DNA of 59,156 nucleotides from Rathayibacter rhapontici (lineage in GTDB: Bacteria > Actinomycetota > Actinomycetes > Actinomycetales > Microbacteriaceae), in the NCBI RefSeq assembly GCF_001995175.1, contig NZ_MUKN01000019.1, positions 1-59,156 on the forward strand, given 5' to 3'. Made by a program: the position numbers and the translations under genes. The notes under the pieces are model-generated. The model was not told the DNA's origin. It worked only from the letters and a program-made list of their open reading frames with translations, and made no database searches. Below are positions 30,531 to 37,989 of the stretch, piece after piece (the stretch's first letter is position 1; the number at the start of each line of letters is the position of its first letter).

Positions 30531-30596
30531 GAGGGAACCCCGGCCCGTCCAGGGATCCCGCAGCTGCGGGCTCTCTCGACGGTCCGGGGTTCCCTG
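30531..30596. repeat. 66-nt palindromic element, copy 2
   Basis: Same element as at 21405-21470, with 58 of 66 positions identical. Outer arms AGGGAACCCCGG (30532-30543) and CCGGGGTTCCCT (30584-30595) pair perfectly; an inner CCCGCAGCTGCGGG hairpin is kept. It lies 2 nt after the MMPL stop and 16 nt from the stop of the convergent binding-protein gene. Confidence 0.75.
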
Positions 30597-30612
30597 GAAT
30601 CGGTGACTCCTC

Positions 30613-31956
30613 CTAGGAGGTGTACCCGGCCTGGATGGACTCGAGGACCTGGTCCGTGCTCGAGCCGTCGACCCAGTCGACGATCCCCTTGAAGAAGCTG
30701 TCCGAGCCGACCGCCTTGGGCATCAGGTCGGACGCGTCGAAGCGGAACGTGGTGTCCTCGCTCTGCAGGATCGCGATCGAGTCCTTCAGCAGCTCGCTGC
30801 TCGCGTTCTCGGGGTCGAGCCCCTTGTTGGCCGAGATGACTCCGCCGAGCGAGACGCGGCTGTTCGCCCAGTCGGCGCTCGCGAGGTACTCCTGCACCTT
30901 CGCGGTGTCCTCGTCGTCCGCGAACGCGGCGACGAACTCACCACCGCCGGTCACGGCCTGGTCGTCCTCGGCGCTGATCGGCGGAGTGAGGAACGCCCAC
31001 ACGTCGCCGTCCTCGGCCACCGTCGCGTCGGCGCCGATGATGAAGCCCTCGAAGAACGACGCCTGGTGGGTCAGCGCGCAGGAGTCGTTCGCGATGTTCT
31101 GCGCGACGTCGCCGAACGCGGTCGAGTTGATCGACGAGACGTCCCCGTAGCCGGCGTTGACGAGCGTCGGGTCGAGGAGGATCGAGCCGACGGAGTCGAA
31201 CGCCGCCTTGATCTGGGGGTCGGTGAAGGGCACGTCGCCCGAGACCCACTGGTCGTAGACATCGGGGCCGGCCTCGCGCAGCACCGCGTCCTCGATCCAG
31301 TCCGTCCCCGGCCAGCCCGACGCCGCGTCGGAGGCGAAACCGGCGCACCAGGAGGGCCCGCCGGACTTCTCGGCGATCGTCTTCCCGAGCGCCTCCATCT
31401 CGTCCCACGTCGTCGGAACCGAGACGCCCCACTCCGCGAACTTCGCCGGCGAGTACCAGACGTAGCCCTTCACGCTCGCCATCAGCGGAGCGCCGTACTG
31501 CGTCCCGTCCACCTGGCCGTACTTCTGCCAGTCCTCCGACCAGTTGTTCTGCACCTCGGTCAGAGCGCCCTCGGGCAGCTCCTTCACCTTCCCCGAGGCC
31601 ACCGTGTCGGCCAGCAGTCCCGGCTGCGGGAAGATCGCGAGGTCCGGAGTGTCGCCGCCCTGCACCTTGATGCCGATCTGCTGCTCGAAGCCCTTGTCGC
31701 CGGTGTACTTGATGTCGATGCCCGACTCCTCCTCCCAAGCGGCCCACGACTCCTCCAGCAGCGTGGCCTCGTCACCGTTGATGGTGCCGTAGACGTTCAC
31801 GACCCCGTCGGCCGTCCCGACCGAGCCGCCACCGGAGCCGCCACCCGCGTTCGGGTCGTTCGGGTCGCTGCTGCTCGAGCAGCCCGCGAGCGCGAGTCCG
31901 GCGGCCGCCAGAACGGCGACCGGAAGGGTGAGACGGCGGTGCAGGGACGATCGCAT
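30613..31956 (-). CDS. Orphan sugar ABC substrate-binding lipoprotein
   Basis: 447 residues with lipoprotein signal, lipobox LAGC at about residues 23-26, then a Gly/Ser linker. The mature part has SBP family 1 features (VNVYGTINGDEATLLEESWAAWEEESGIDIKYTGDKGFEQQI; GGDTPDLAIFPQPGLL; VSVPTTWDEMEALGKTI) and a C-terminal GIVDWVDGSSTDQVLESIQAGY. The pattern is like alpha-glucoside binding proteins. No permeases are next to it, so it is an orphan or its partners lie elsewhere. A 12-bp palindrome of LacI type occurs 108 nt before the start codon. Two Cys in the mature domain (WCAGFAS and NDSCALTH) may form a disulfide. Confidence 0.85.
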   Translation of the reverse strand: MRSSLHRRLTLPVAVLAAAGLALAGCSSSSDPNDPNAGGGSGGGSVGTADGVVNVYGTINGDEATLLEESWAAWEEESGIDIKYTGDKGFEQQIGIKVQGGDTPDLAIFPQPGLLADTVASGKVKELPEGALTEVQNNWSEDWQKYGQVDGTQYGAPLMASVKGYVWYSPAKFAEWGVSVPTTWDEMEALGKTIAEKSGGPSWCAGFASDAASGWPGTDWIEDAVLREAGPDVYDQWVSGDVPFTDPQIKAAFDSVGSILLDPTLVNAGYGDVSSINSTAFGDVAQNIANDSCALTHQASFFEGFIIGADATVAEDGDVWAFLTPPISAEDDQAVTGGGEFVAAFADDEDTAKVQEYLASADWANSRVSLGGVISANKGLDPENASSELLKDSIAILQSEDTTFRFDASDLMPKAVGSDSFFKGIVDWVDGSSTDQVLESIQAGYTS

Positions 31957-32301
31957 GGGTACTCCTCAGTGCGTGGGATCGGCGGGCCGGAGATCGGCGA
32001 GTGGAGGATCGGCCGTTCGCAGAGGCGGGCCGTCGCGGCGTTCGTCGCCAGGATAGACCGGCAGAGAGCGCTCTCACGATAACGATTCGGTACTGGCGGG
32101 GATCGCCTGGCGAGGCCGCGTGGACCGAGCCGGCGGCCCCGTGATGCTCGACGGAGGGAGAAGGTGCTGAGCACGAAGCGGCTTACCGCACGCTCTGCTG
32201 AGCCGATATTCGAAGCATGCTCGTCTTCGACTCACGAACGGTGGTCCTAACACGAGTGATATTCGCCGGCGTCTTAATCAGCTCTTCCTAATGTCGAGCT
32301 C
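31957..32301. other. 345-nt intergenic region with LacI-like operator and direct repeats
   Basis: No gene is seen. GAGAGCGCTCTC at 32064-32075 is a perfect palindrome with the GAGCGCTC core of CebR/MalR-type operators, fitting control of the sugar-binding protein by a LacI protein encoded elsewhere. GATATTCG occurs at 32205-32212 and again at 32258-32265, just upstream of the restriction gene. From about 32200 onward the text is visibly richer in A and T than the flanks. Confidence 0.5.
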
Positions 32302-33387
32302 ATGCCCACCCGCACCCCGGCCGATCTGTCTCTCGAACTCGGAGTTCCGCAAAAACGAATCCGTGACGTTCTCCGAGAATTCTTCGGAACTCTCGACCTC
32401 GGCACTACTCGCTGGGAGCTCAGCGATGAGCAAGCGGATGCTGTTCGTGATCGCTTCCAAGCGGAACCCGTCGAGATCCCGCGGTTCTCTCTCTCCGTGG
32501 GCGACCAGGTGCTGCGTCGCGCCGTTCATCGAGCGTTCGGGGGTCAGCAGCAGGGCGGAATTTCAACACCACGATCTCTCGGCGAGATCTTCATCTTCAC
32601 TGATCCCGCGAAAGGCGCGCGGCACGGCTACGACCGGTTCGAAGGCCTGCGCGAGGACGGCTCGTACTCCTACACCGGCGAGGGCCAGGTCGGAGATCAG
32701 GTGTTCCTTCGCGGAAATCTAGCCCTTCGGGATGCGGCCAAGAACGGTCGAATCATCCGCCTTTTCACGGTCCAGAACACCCGCGTGACGTATATCGGAG
32801 CGTTTACAACAGGCCTTCCGACGTATCGCTACGAGATCATCCCGGACAACGAGGGAACGTTGCGCCGGGGGATCATCTTCAATCTGCTCCCGGTCGATGC
32901 CGACGTCACGACGCTGCCCGCATACGGCGGTGCGAAGCCCGCCGATGCTCACGTCAGCGAGTGGGCAGCTCCCGCCTATTCCGACATCGTCGTTGCAGGA
33001 GAGGAGTCAGCGCCAATCGATGAGCGAGTTGTCTCCCGCGTCGAATTCGAGCTCCAAGCGGCCTTTGGAGAGTGGCTGACGAGGAATGGAACTCCTCCTA
33101 GTCGACTCACACTTCCCGTTGGTTCTTCGCGCATCGAGCCCGATCTCTACGTCACGACCAGTGGCTGGATCGTGGAGGCGAAGAAGTCGACGGCACGCTC
33201 CTACGTGCGAACGGCAATCGGGCAAGTCCTCGACTACGCCCACGTCGCGAACGAGAAGGGGCTCGCTGCCGTCCCAGTCATCCTGCTTCCTGGCCACCCC
33301 GAGGCGGACCTCCAGCAACTCATCACGAGCTTGAACATCATCACGGCTGTGCGACAAGATGACGAATTTGAGCTGATTGAGGCCTAG
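32302..33387 (+). CDS. Putative type IV restriction enzyme: ScoMcrA-like SRA domain plus PD-(D/E)xK nuclease
   Basis: 361 residues. Residues 5-50 form a small helical domain with a possible helix-turn-helix (LSLELGVPQKRIRDVLREFFG). Residues 80-160 carry the features of the SRA-like domain of ScoMcrA: GGISTPRSLGEIFIFTDP, ARHGYDRFEGLREDGSYSYT, GEGQVGDQVFLRGNLALRD, RIIRLFTV. This domain reads modified cytosine or nearby bases. Residues 280-310 have a PD-(D/E)xK site: EPDLYVTTSGWIVEAKKS (Asp281, Glu292, Lys294), then GQVLDYAH with the usual Gln. Such a protein would cut DNA carrying modified bases. No methylase gene is adjacent, as expected for type IV systems. Codon choice with more A/T-ending codons suggests acquisition. 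No ribosome site is obvious. Confidence 0.75.
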   Translation: MPTRTPADLSLELGVPQKRIRDVLREFFGTLDLGTTRWELSDEQADAVRDRFQAEPVEIPRFSLSVGDQVLRRAVHRAFGGQQQGGISTPRSLGEIFIFTDPAKGARHGYDRFEGLREDGSYSYTGEGQVGDQVFLRGNLALRDAAKNGRIIRLFTVQNTRVTYIGAFTTGLPTYRYEIIPDNEGTLRRGIIFNLLPVDADVTTLPAYGGAKPADAHVSEWAAPAYSDIVVAGEESAPIDERVVSRVEFELQAAFGEWLTRNGTPPSRLTLPVGSSRIEPDLYVTTSGWIVEAKKSTARSYVRTAIGQVLDYAHVANEKGLAAVPVILLPGHPEADLQQLITSLNIITAVRQDDEFELIEA

Positions 33388-33395
33388 GCCCTGGC

Positions 33396-34007
33396 TCACT
33401 TCTCCCGCCCGAATTCCCCCCGGCTGAGCAGTGCCTGAAGCGCTGGTTCCGTGTCCGTCTGGTTGACCTGCCCAGTGACGACGAGTTCGGCCAGTCCGTG
33501 CACGGCCCCCCACAGTGCAGTCCGCAGAGCGGCCTGAAGGGGCGGGGCAGTTGCAGGATCGAGCTCATCGACGACCTGCGCGAGGATGCCGTGCACGCGG
33601 TCGAGGAGAGGGGCCATGGTGGGTGATGGCTCGCGGAGATCACAGATGTCCGGATCGTTGACGAGGCGGAACCGGGCAGGATGGCGAGCGGCATTCTCGA
33701 TGTAGGCGGACGCCACGCGGACGGCTCGGGCGGGGGCATCTGCAGGATCCGCCGAGCGGAGGGCGGACTCGAGGTCCTCGAGGAGCTCCTCCATGGCGAC
33801 AGCGCCGAGGTGGGCGAGGAGCGCGGCACGGTCGCCGTAGTGGTGGTACGGGGCGTTGTGGCTGACGTCGGCCCTGCGGGCGACCTCGCGGAGGCTGACT
33901 TTCGCGTGGCCCGACTCGTCGATGAGCTCGAAAGCTGCCCGCTCGAGGGCGGACGCGAGGTCACCGTGGTGGTAGCCGCGTTCCGATCTTGACACGCGCA
34001 AGATCAT
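33396..34007 (-). CDS. TetR family regulator (RutR/AcrR-like)
   Basis: 203 residues. The N-terminus SRSERGYHHGDLASALERAAFELIDESGHAKVSLREVARRADVSHNAPYHHYGDRAALLAHLG is the TetR helix-turn-helix of a group often next to flavin or quinone enzymes. The C-terminal part fits TetR_C (AYIENAARHPARFRLVNDP). It is divergent from the flavodoxin-fold reductase, with a perfect dyad between them. Start taken at the ATG at 34007. Confidence 0.87.
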   Translation of the reverse strand: MILRVSRSERGYHHGDLASALERAAFELIDESGHAKVSLREVARRADVSHNAPYHHYGDRAALLAHLGAVAMEELLEDLESALRSADPADAPARAVRVASAYIENAARHPARFRLVNDPDICDLREPSPTMAPLLDRVHGILAQVVDELDPATAPPLQAALRTALWGAVHGLAELVVTGQVNQTDTEPALQALLSRGEFGREK

Positions 34008-34031
34008 ATCGATACCGTGACTTGCCTTTAA

Positions 34032-34046
34032 CTGGACAATGTCCAG
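34032..34046. promoter_or_regulatory. Perfect dyad CTGGACA-A-TGTCCAG, TetR operator
   Basis: Two 7-bp arms with a single-base centre lie between the divergent starts of the TetR gene (34007) and reductase gene (34076). The TGGACA-N-TGTCCA type is common for TetR regulators of oxidoreductases. It would cover both promoters. Confidence 0.65.
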
Positions 34047-34075
34047 ATGGGGAGGCCGGATCCGTAAGGAGGACC

Positions 34076-34741
34076 ATGACCGCGCTCGTCATCGACGGCC
34101 ATCCGAACGCCGACTCATTCGCTGCGGAGGTCGCCCGCAGCTATGCGGCGGGTTTCGGTCAGGCGCGCGTTCTCGCGCTGCGCGACCTCGACTTCGACGT
34201 TCACTTGCGCGCCGGGTATTCGCGCGCTCAGCCGCTTGAACCCGACCTCGCCGCGGCCTGGTCTGCGATCGAGGCAGCGGAGCACATCGTCGTCGTCACG
34301 CCGATCTGGTGGGGCGCGACCCCCGCGCTCCTCAGCGGATTCTTCGACAGAGTGCTCCTGCCGCGCCGTGCGTTCCGCTTTTCTCGTCTTGGACTCCCGA
34401 TTGGGATGCTGGCGGGTCGCAGTGGGCGCCTGCTCGTCACGACGGACGCGCCCCGGGCGTTCCTCGCCCTCCAGGGTGACCCGACCGTGCGCTCGGTGCG
34501 GGACGGGACGATGAAGTACTGCGGCATCGCGCCCACCGCCGTCACGAGGATCGGGCCCGTCCGATCGTCGTCATCCGTTCGGCGCCAGCGGTGGCTCGAC
34601 GACGTCGCGCGAATCGGCGCGCGTGACGCCGAGACGGTCATCCGCTCGGAGCCGAAGCGCCGGCGGCGGGCAGCGCGCCTCGCCCGCATCCCGAGCCGAC
34701 CTGGAGCGGGGGCGCCGGCGGAGACGGTGACGACGGCCTAG
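34076..34741 (+). CDS. Flavodoxin-fold NAD(P)H:quinone oxidoreductase-like protein
   Basis: 221 residues with an AAGGAGGA ribosome site 2-9 nt upstream of the ATG. The fold pattern is MTALVIDGHPNADSF (FMN phosphate loop), LALRDLDFDVHLRAGYS, IVVVTPIWWGATPALLSGFFDRVLLPRRAF (flavin-contact loop) and ILxT-like GRLLVTTDAP. This is the Flavodoxin_2 family of NAD(P)H dehydrogenases (quinone), as in MdaB/KefF. It probably reduces quinones or electrophiles in two-electron steps under control of the divergent TetR. The C-terminal 35 residues are Arg/Ala-rich and extra to the family. Its TAG stop overlaps the Nudix stop tail to tail. Confidence 0.85.
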   Translation: MTALVIDGHPNADSFAAEVARSYAAGFGQARVLALRDLDFDVHLRAGYSRAQPLEPDLAAAWSAIEAAEHIVVVTPIWWGATPALLSGFFDRVLLPRRAFRFSRLGLPIGMLAGRSGRLLVTTDAPRAFLALQGDPTVRSVRDGTMKYCGIAPTAVTRIGPVRSSSSVRRQRWLDDVARIGARDAETVIRSEPKRRRRAARLARIPSRPGAGAPAETVTTA

Positions 34742-35130
34742 CCCCCGGTGACCAGCAGAGCCACTGCCGGACGATCGGGCGCGGCCCAGTCGAGCTCCGA
34801 CAGGTCCTCCCGGCCAAGCCAGCGGAGCGCGTCGTGATCCGTGCTCGTGAGTGGCGGGTCGCCCTGCAGCGTCGTCCACCAGCAGCTCAACCGGATGATG
34901 CGAGGACCCACCTCGGTATCGTCGACGGTCAGTAAGGTCCCCACAGCGACGGCCACTCCGAGCTCTTCCGCGATCTCGCGCTTGAGCGCCTGCTCAGGGG
35001 TCTCCCCGACTTCGATCTTCCCGCCCGGGAACTCCCACAGACCGCCGGCGGACTTCTCCGGCCTGCGACGGCAGGCGAGGATCCGATCCCCATCGGTGAT
35101 GACAGCGGCCACGACCTCGAGAATCTCCAT
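34738..35130 (-). CDS. Nudix hydrolase, MutT-like
   Basis: 130 residues. The Nudix box is complete: GGKIEVGETPEQALKREIAEELGV, with the REIAEE catalytic Glu residues. LACRRRPEKSAGGLWEFPGG precedes it, typical of the 8-oxo-dGTP (MutT) group. It would hydrolyse an oxidised nucleoside triphosphate. No signal peptide; cytoplasmic. Neighbouring on the same strand is DUF3140; tail-to-tail overlap with the reductase gene. Confidence 0.88.
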   Translation of the reverse strand: MEILEVVAAVITDGDRILACRRRPEKSAGGLWEFPGGKIEVGETPEQALKREIAEELGVAVAVGTLLTVDDTEVGPRIIRLSCWWTTLQGDPPLTSTDHDALRWLGREDLSELDWAAPDRPAVALLVTGG

Positions 35131-35165
35131 CCGACGATCATGGTCGCCGACAGGCTGGGCCCCGG

Positions 35166-35504
35166 TCACTTCCTCAGCGGGTCGTTCCCCCAGTTCATCA
35201 GCGAGTACCGCCACTTCGTCTCCGTCACGTCCCCGTCCGGGCGCTGCGCCGAGTGCCGGTGCACGTAGCCCACGACCTTCTTCATGTGCGCGTAGTCGTC
35301 GTCGCTGAGGTCGGCCTGCTTGGTGCCGAGGATCTCGATGATGCGGCGGCCGCTGTGGTGGCCGACCGATTCGCCGCCGCCGGACTTCTGGCCGACCTCC
35401 TTCGACTCGTCGGTCTCGAGCCAGCTCTCGATCTCCTTCGCCGTCATGTTCACGGCCTCGTGGAAGTCGTCGCGGATGCTCCGCTGCTCGTCCTGGTCCG
35501 GCAT
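35166..35504 (-). CDS. DUF3140 family protein
   Basis: 112 residues matching DUF3140: DDFHEAVNMTAKEIESWLETDESKEVGQ, ESVGHHSGRRIIEILGTKQADLSDDDYAHMKKVVGYVHRHSAQRP. A conserved small actinobacterial protein of unknown role, charged and helical, probably cytoplasmic. In many genomes it is found next to genes for DNA or stress functions, but no function is proved. Confidence 0.85.
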   Translation of the reverse strand: MPDQDEQRSIRDDFHEAVNMTAKEIESWLETDESKEVGQKSGGGESVGHHSGRRIIEILGTKQADLSDDDYAHMKKVVGYVHRHSAQRPDGDVTETKWRYSLMNWGNDPLRK

Positions 35505-35620
35505 GTCGCTCCTCCTGTCGCAGGCGCTCGGCGCCCTCGTGCTCCTACCAGAGCGGCTGCACGGGGAGAGGTCAAGCCCCGACCGCTCGCTGCCGCCCGC
35601 GCGTAGCGTCGCCCTTATAC

Positions 35621-35636
35621 GGGGGCCAGAGCCCCC
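35621..35636 (+). other. Short hairpin in the leader of the 35667 gene
   Basis: GGGGGC-CAGA-GCCCCC forms a 6-bp stem with a 4-nt loop, 31 nt before the start codon and just after a TTATAC hexamer (35615-35620) that could be a -10. It may affect translation or start of the transcript; role uncertain. Confidence 0.3.
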
Positions 35637-35666
35637 GCCTGTCGACTGAGAAGAGAAGAGACACGC

Positions 35667-36221
35667 ATGCCGTCACGGAACACGCTCGTCCGCAGCCTCC
35701 ACGACCTCGGCGCCGCCGCCTGGTTCGGCGGATCCCTCATGGGCGCCGTCGGGCTGAACGGAGCCGCCGCGACCTCCTCCGACCCGTCCGAGCGCCTCCG
35801 CGTCGCGTCGGTCGGCTGGGCCCGCTGGAGCCCGGTGCAGTTCGCCGCGATCATCGCCCACGGCGTCGGAGGCATCGGCCTGATCCTCGCGAACAAGACC
35901 CGCCTCGCGAACCAGCAGGAGAGCCGCACCAACACGATCATCAAGACCGTCGTCACCGGTCTCGCCGGTGCCGCCTCGGTCACCGCGGCGATCGCGGGAG
36001 CGACTCAGGCCAAGCACATCGAGGAGGGCGCCGAAGGCGTCACCGAGGCCGCGCCGCAGAACTCGGCCGAGCTGACCACCGCCCTGCGCGTGCAGAAGGC
36101 CACCCAGTGGCTGATCCCGGTGCTGACCTCGGTCATCATCATCCTCGGCGCCCAGCAGGGCGAGCAGCAGCGCCCGGTGAAGGGCCTCTTCGAGACCACG
36201 GCGCGCATGTTCCGCAAGTAG
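35667..36221 (+). CDS. Conserved membrane protein, 184 aa
   Basis: Begins SRNTLVRSLHDLGAAAWFGGSLMGAVGLNGAAATSSDPSERLRVASVGWARWSPVQ, a pattern seen in small actinobacterial membrane proteins. About four hydrophobic helices are visible, including FAAIIAHGVGGIGLILAN, VVTGLAGAASVTAAIAGA and WLIPVLTSVIIILGAQQG. A charged loop lies between helices 3 and 4 (KHIEEGAEGVTEAAPQN). Function unknown. A strong hairpin terminator follows at 36236-36283. Confidence 0.75.
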   Translation: MPSRNTLVRSLHDLGAAAWFGGSLMGAVGLNGAAATSSDPSERLRVASVGWARWSPVQFAAIIAHGVGGIGLILANKTRLANQQESRTNTIIKTVVTGLAGAASVTAAIAGATQAKHIEEGAEGVTEAAPQNSAELTTALRVQKATQWLIPVLTSVIIILGAQQGEQQRPVKGLFETTARMFRK

Positions 36222-36235
36222 CGCCGGTCGCCACT

Positions 36236-36283
36236 CGACGAAGGACGGATGCACCGGAAGCCCCGGTGGTCCGTCCTTCGTCG
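36236..36283 (+). terminator. Long stem-loop terminator
   Basis: CGACGAAGGACGGA (36236-36249) pairs perfectly with TCCGTCCTTCGTCG (36270-36283), and inner CACCGG/CCGGTG extends the stem. It starts 15 nt after the stop of the membrane protein. Confidence 0.75.
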
Positions 36284-36389
36284 TGTGCCGGGCACGATCC
36301 GCACGCATCCATGAGAATCAGTGAGGGCCGTCGCGGCCCCGATGCGCCCGACCCTGCGGTCGCATCGCCCGACGAGCAGGGGAGTCGCC

Positions 36390-36799
36390 GTGTCTCTCGA
36401 CCCCGACGATCCCTTCACGGATCGCCCACGGCGCAGCGTCGTCCTCCCGGCGGGAGCTCCGCCGGGCTCGCGAGCAGGATCGAGGCGGTCCTGCTCCTCG
36501 TCCTCCTGCTCGGCCTCGGAGCCGTCCTCTTCATGGTCCTTCTGGTGCAGCAGCTGGGCATGGACGCGTGCGGCGGGAACTCCGACGGGTGCGATTCCGC
36601 ACTCCTGGCCGCCGCGACCTGGATCATCCCGGCCGTCTTCGGCCTGTTCGCGGTGCTGACGATCACCGCTGCAGCCCGTCGATCGACGACCGCCCGGCGG
36701 ATGAGGGCGATCCCGCTTCTCGGCGCGGCAGCTACGGTCGTCGCGTTCCTCCTCGCCTCGGCGCTCGTCGCGATCGCGCTTGCAGGGCTGAACGCGTGA
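36390..36799 (+). CDS. Hypothetical membrane protein (one frameshift)
   Basis: Starts at a GTG preceded by AGGGGA at 36378-36383. The first frame reads MSLDPDDPFTDRPRRSVVLPAGAPP. Near 36467 one base is missing and the second frame gives LASRIEAVLLLVLLLGLGAVLFMVLLVQQLGMDACGGNSDGCDSALLAAATWIIPAVFGLFAVLTITAAARR and a third helix. The corrected length is about 136 residues. Three membrane helices are present. The outside loop has two Cys in CGGNSDGC, likely disulfide-linked. Function unknown. Confidence 0.6.
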
Positions 36800-36825
36800 T
36801 CGTCCCGGAGACCAGGGACGAGTCG

Positions 36826-37989
36826 CTAGCGCCTCGCGAGCTCTCCGACCAGCTCGGCGGCGAGATCCGCCACCTGGACCAGAAGCTGTTCCGGCGGGGC
36901 TGAGACGTCCAGTCGGCGGACGTGGATCTCGACCGCCGCTCCGCGCACGGAGTAGGAGGAACCGCCCCGGCCGACCGAGATCAACCAGCCCTCCCGGAGC
37001 CCCAGCACCGTGCAGTACGCGTGCATCTGGTACAGGTCCTCCACCGGAGAGGCGCCGGTCTTGTACTTGGCGTCGGCCACCATCACCGGGCGCCCCGAGC
37101 GCAAGTGCACGATGTCGGGCCGCACAGCCTGCCGGCCGCCCTCGTCGAGGGTCGTCGGATACTGCGCGAGCGTGACGCCCGACGAGAGCGGAGCGAGCGA
37201 CTCCCGCAGCGCCGTGGTGACGAAGCTCTCGAAGAGGCCGGCCATGTTCACGACGAACGAGGCGAGCGGGGAATCTCCGGCGGCGCTCGACGGAGCCCGA
37301 CGCTCGAGGATCAGGTCGGCGAAGACGAGCGCCGGAACGTAGTGCGCGGTGAGTCGGCTGCGGCGCCACGGGGGCACGGCTGCCCCGCGGCGTAAGCGCT
37401 CCACGCCGTCGAGGCGCCCGTCGAGGTGGAGGAGGCGCCGCCGCAGCGCGTCGCGGAGGCGGGGCAGCGTGAGCAGTGCACCGATCGCCGCCCGGAGGAC
37501 GATGTTCTCGGCGATGTCGACCGTGTACTCGTCCACCGTGAGCTCGACCGGCAGCAGTCGGCCGCCACGAGCGACCTGATCCGACATCCGGATGCGTCCG
37601 CGAACCGTGACCGCGGTCTCGTCGTAGGTCCGGTACCCCTGCAGAACCCCTCGCGCCAGCGCCCGCTCGGCCAGCCGTACGAACGTCTCGGCGATGGCGG
37701 GCGCGAGATCGTCCTCGGGGGAGGCGTCGACGTCCTCCGGGCGGAACCCGGGATCGCGCGCGTAGCCCAGCAGGAAGAGCAGCGACCCCAGCGGAGTCTT
37801 GGGCTGCACGACGATCTCGTCCTCGCCCGAACGCACCGCCCCCACCTTGTTCGACGCGGCCGCCACCTCGATCCCGACGCGACCGAGGCGCGACTCCACC
37901 AGCCCGGCCGTGGTCGCCGCGGCGACGACGTCCGGAGCGAGCGGGCACGGCCGCCAGCCGCCGTTCTCCTCCAGGGAGAAGCGCGTCAC
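36826..37989 (-). CDS. mcrC: McrC-like restriction nuclease subunit
   Basis: 387 residues, GTG start overlapping the stop of the McrB gene (GTGA). The N-terminal half has the McrC pattern FLLGYARDPGFRPEDVD, LARGVLQGYRTYDETAVTVRGRI and DEYTVDIAENIVLRAAI. The C-terminal third carries the PD-(D/E)xK site: RPDIVHLRSGRPVMVADAKYK, with the Asp of RPD and the DAK pair. LYQMHAYCTVLG follows, the usual helix. With McrB it should form a GTP-driven complex that cuts DNA with methylated cytosines in a given context. Modification specificity cannot be predicted. Confidence 0.85.
   Translation of the reverse strand: MTRFSLEENGGWRPCPLAPDVVAAATTAGLVESRLGRVGIEVAAASNKVGAVRSGEDEIVVQPKTPLGSLLFLLGYARDPGFRPEDVDASPEDDLAPAIAETFVRLAERALARGVLQGYRTYDETAVTVRGRIRMSDQVARGGRLLPVELTVDEYTVDIAENIVLRAAIGALLTLPRLRDALRRRLLHLDGRLDGVERLRRGAAVPPWRRSRLTAHYVPALVFADLILERRAPSSAAGDSPLASFVVNMAGLFESFVTTALRESLAPLSSGVTLAQYPTTLDEGGRQAVRPDIVHLRSGRPVMVADAKYKTGASPVEDLYQMHAYCTVLGLREGWLISVGRGGSSYSVRGAAVEIHVRRLDVSAPPEQLLVQVADLAAELVGELARR

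Noticed and set aside
30609-30620. A perfect palindrome CCTCCTAGGAGG over the stop codon of the orphan binding protein.
   Set aside because: Twelve bases and no partner gene start nearby; likely chance.
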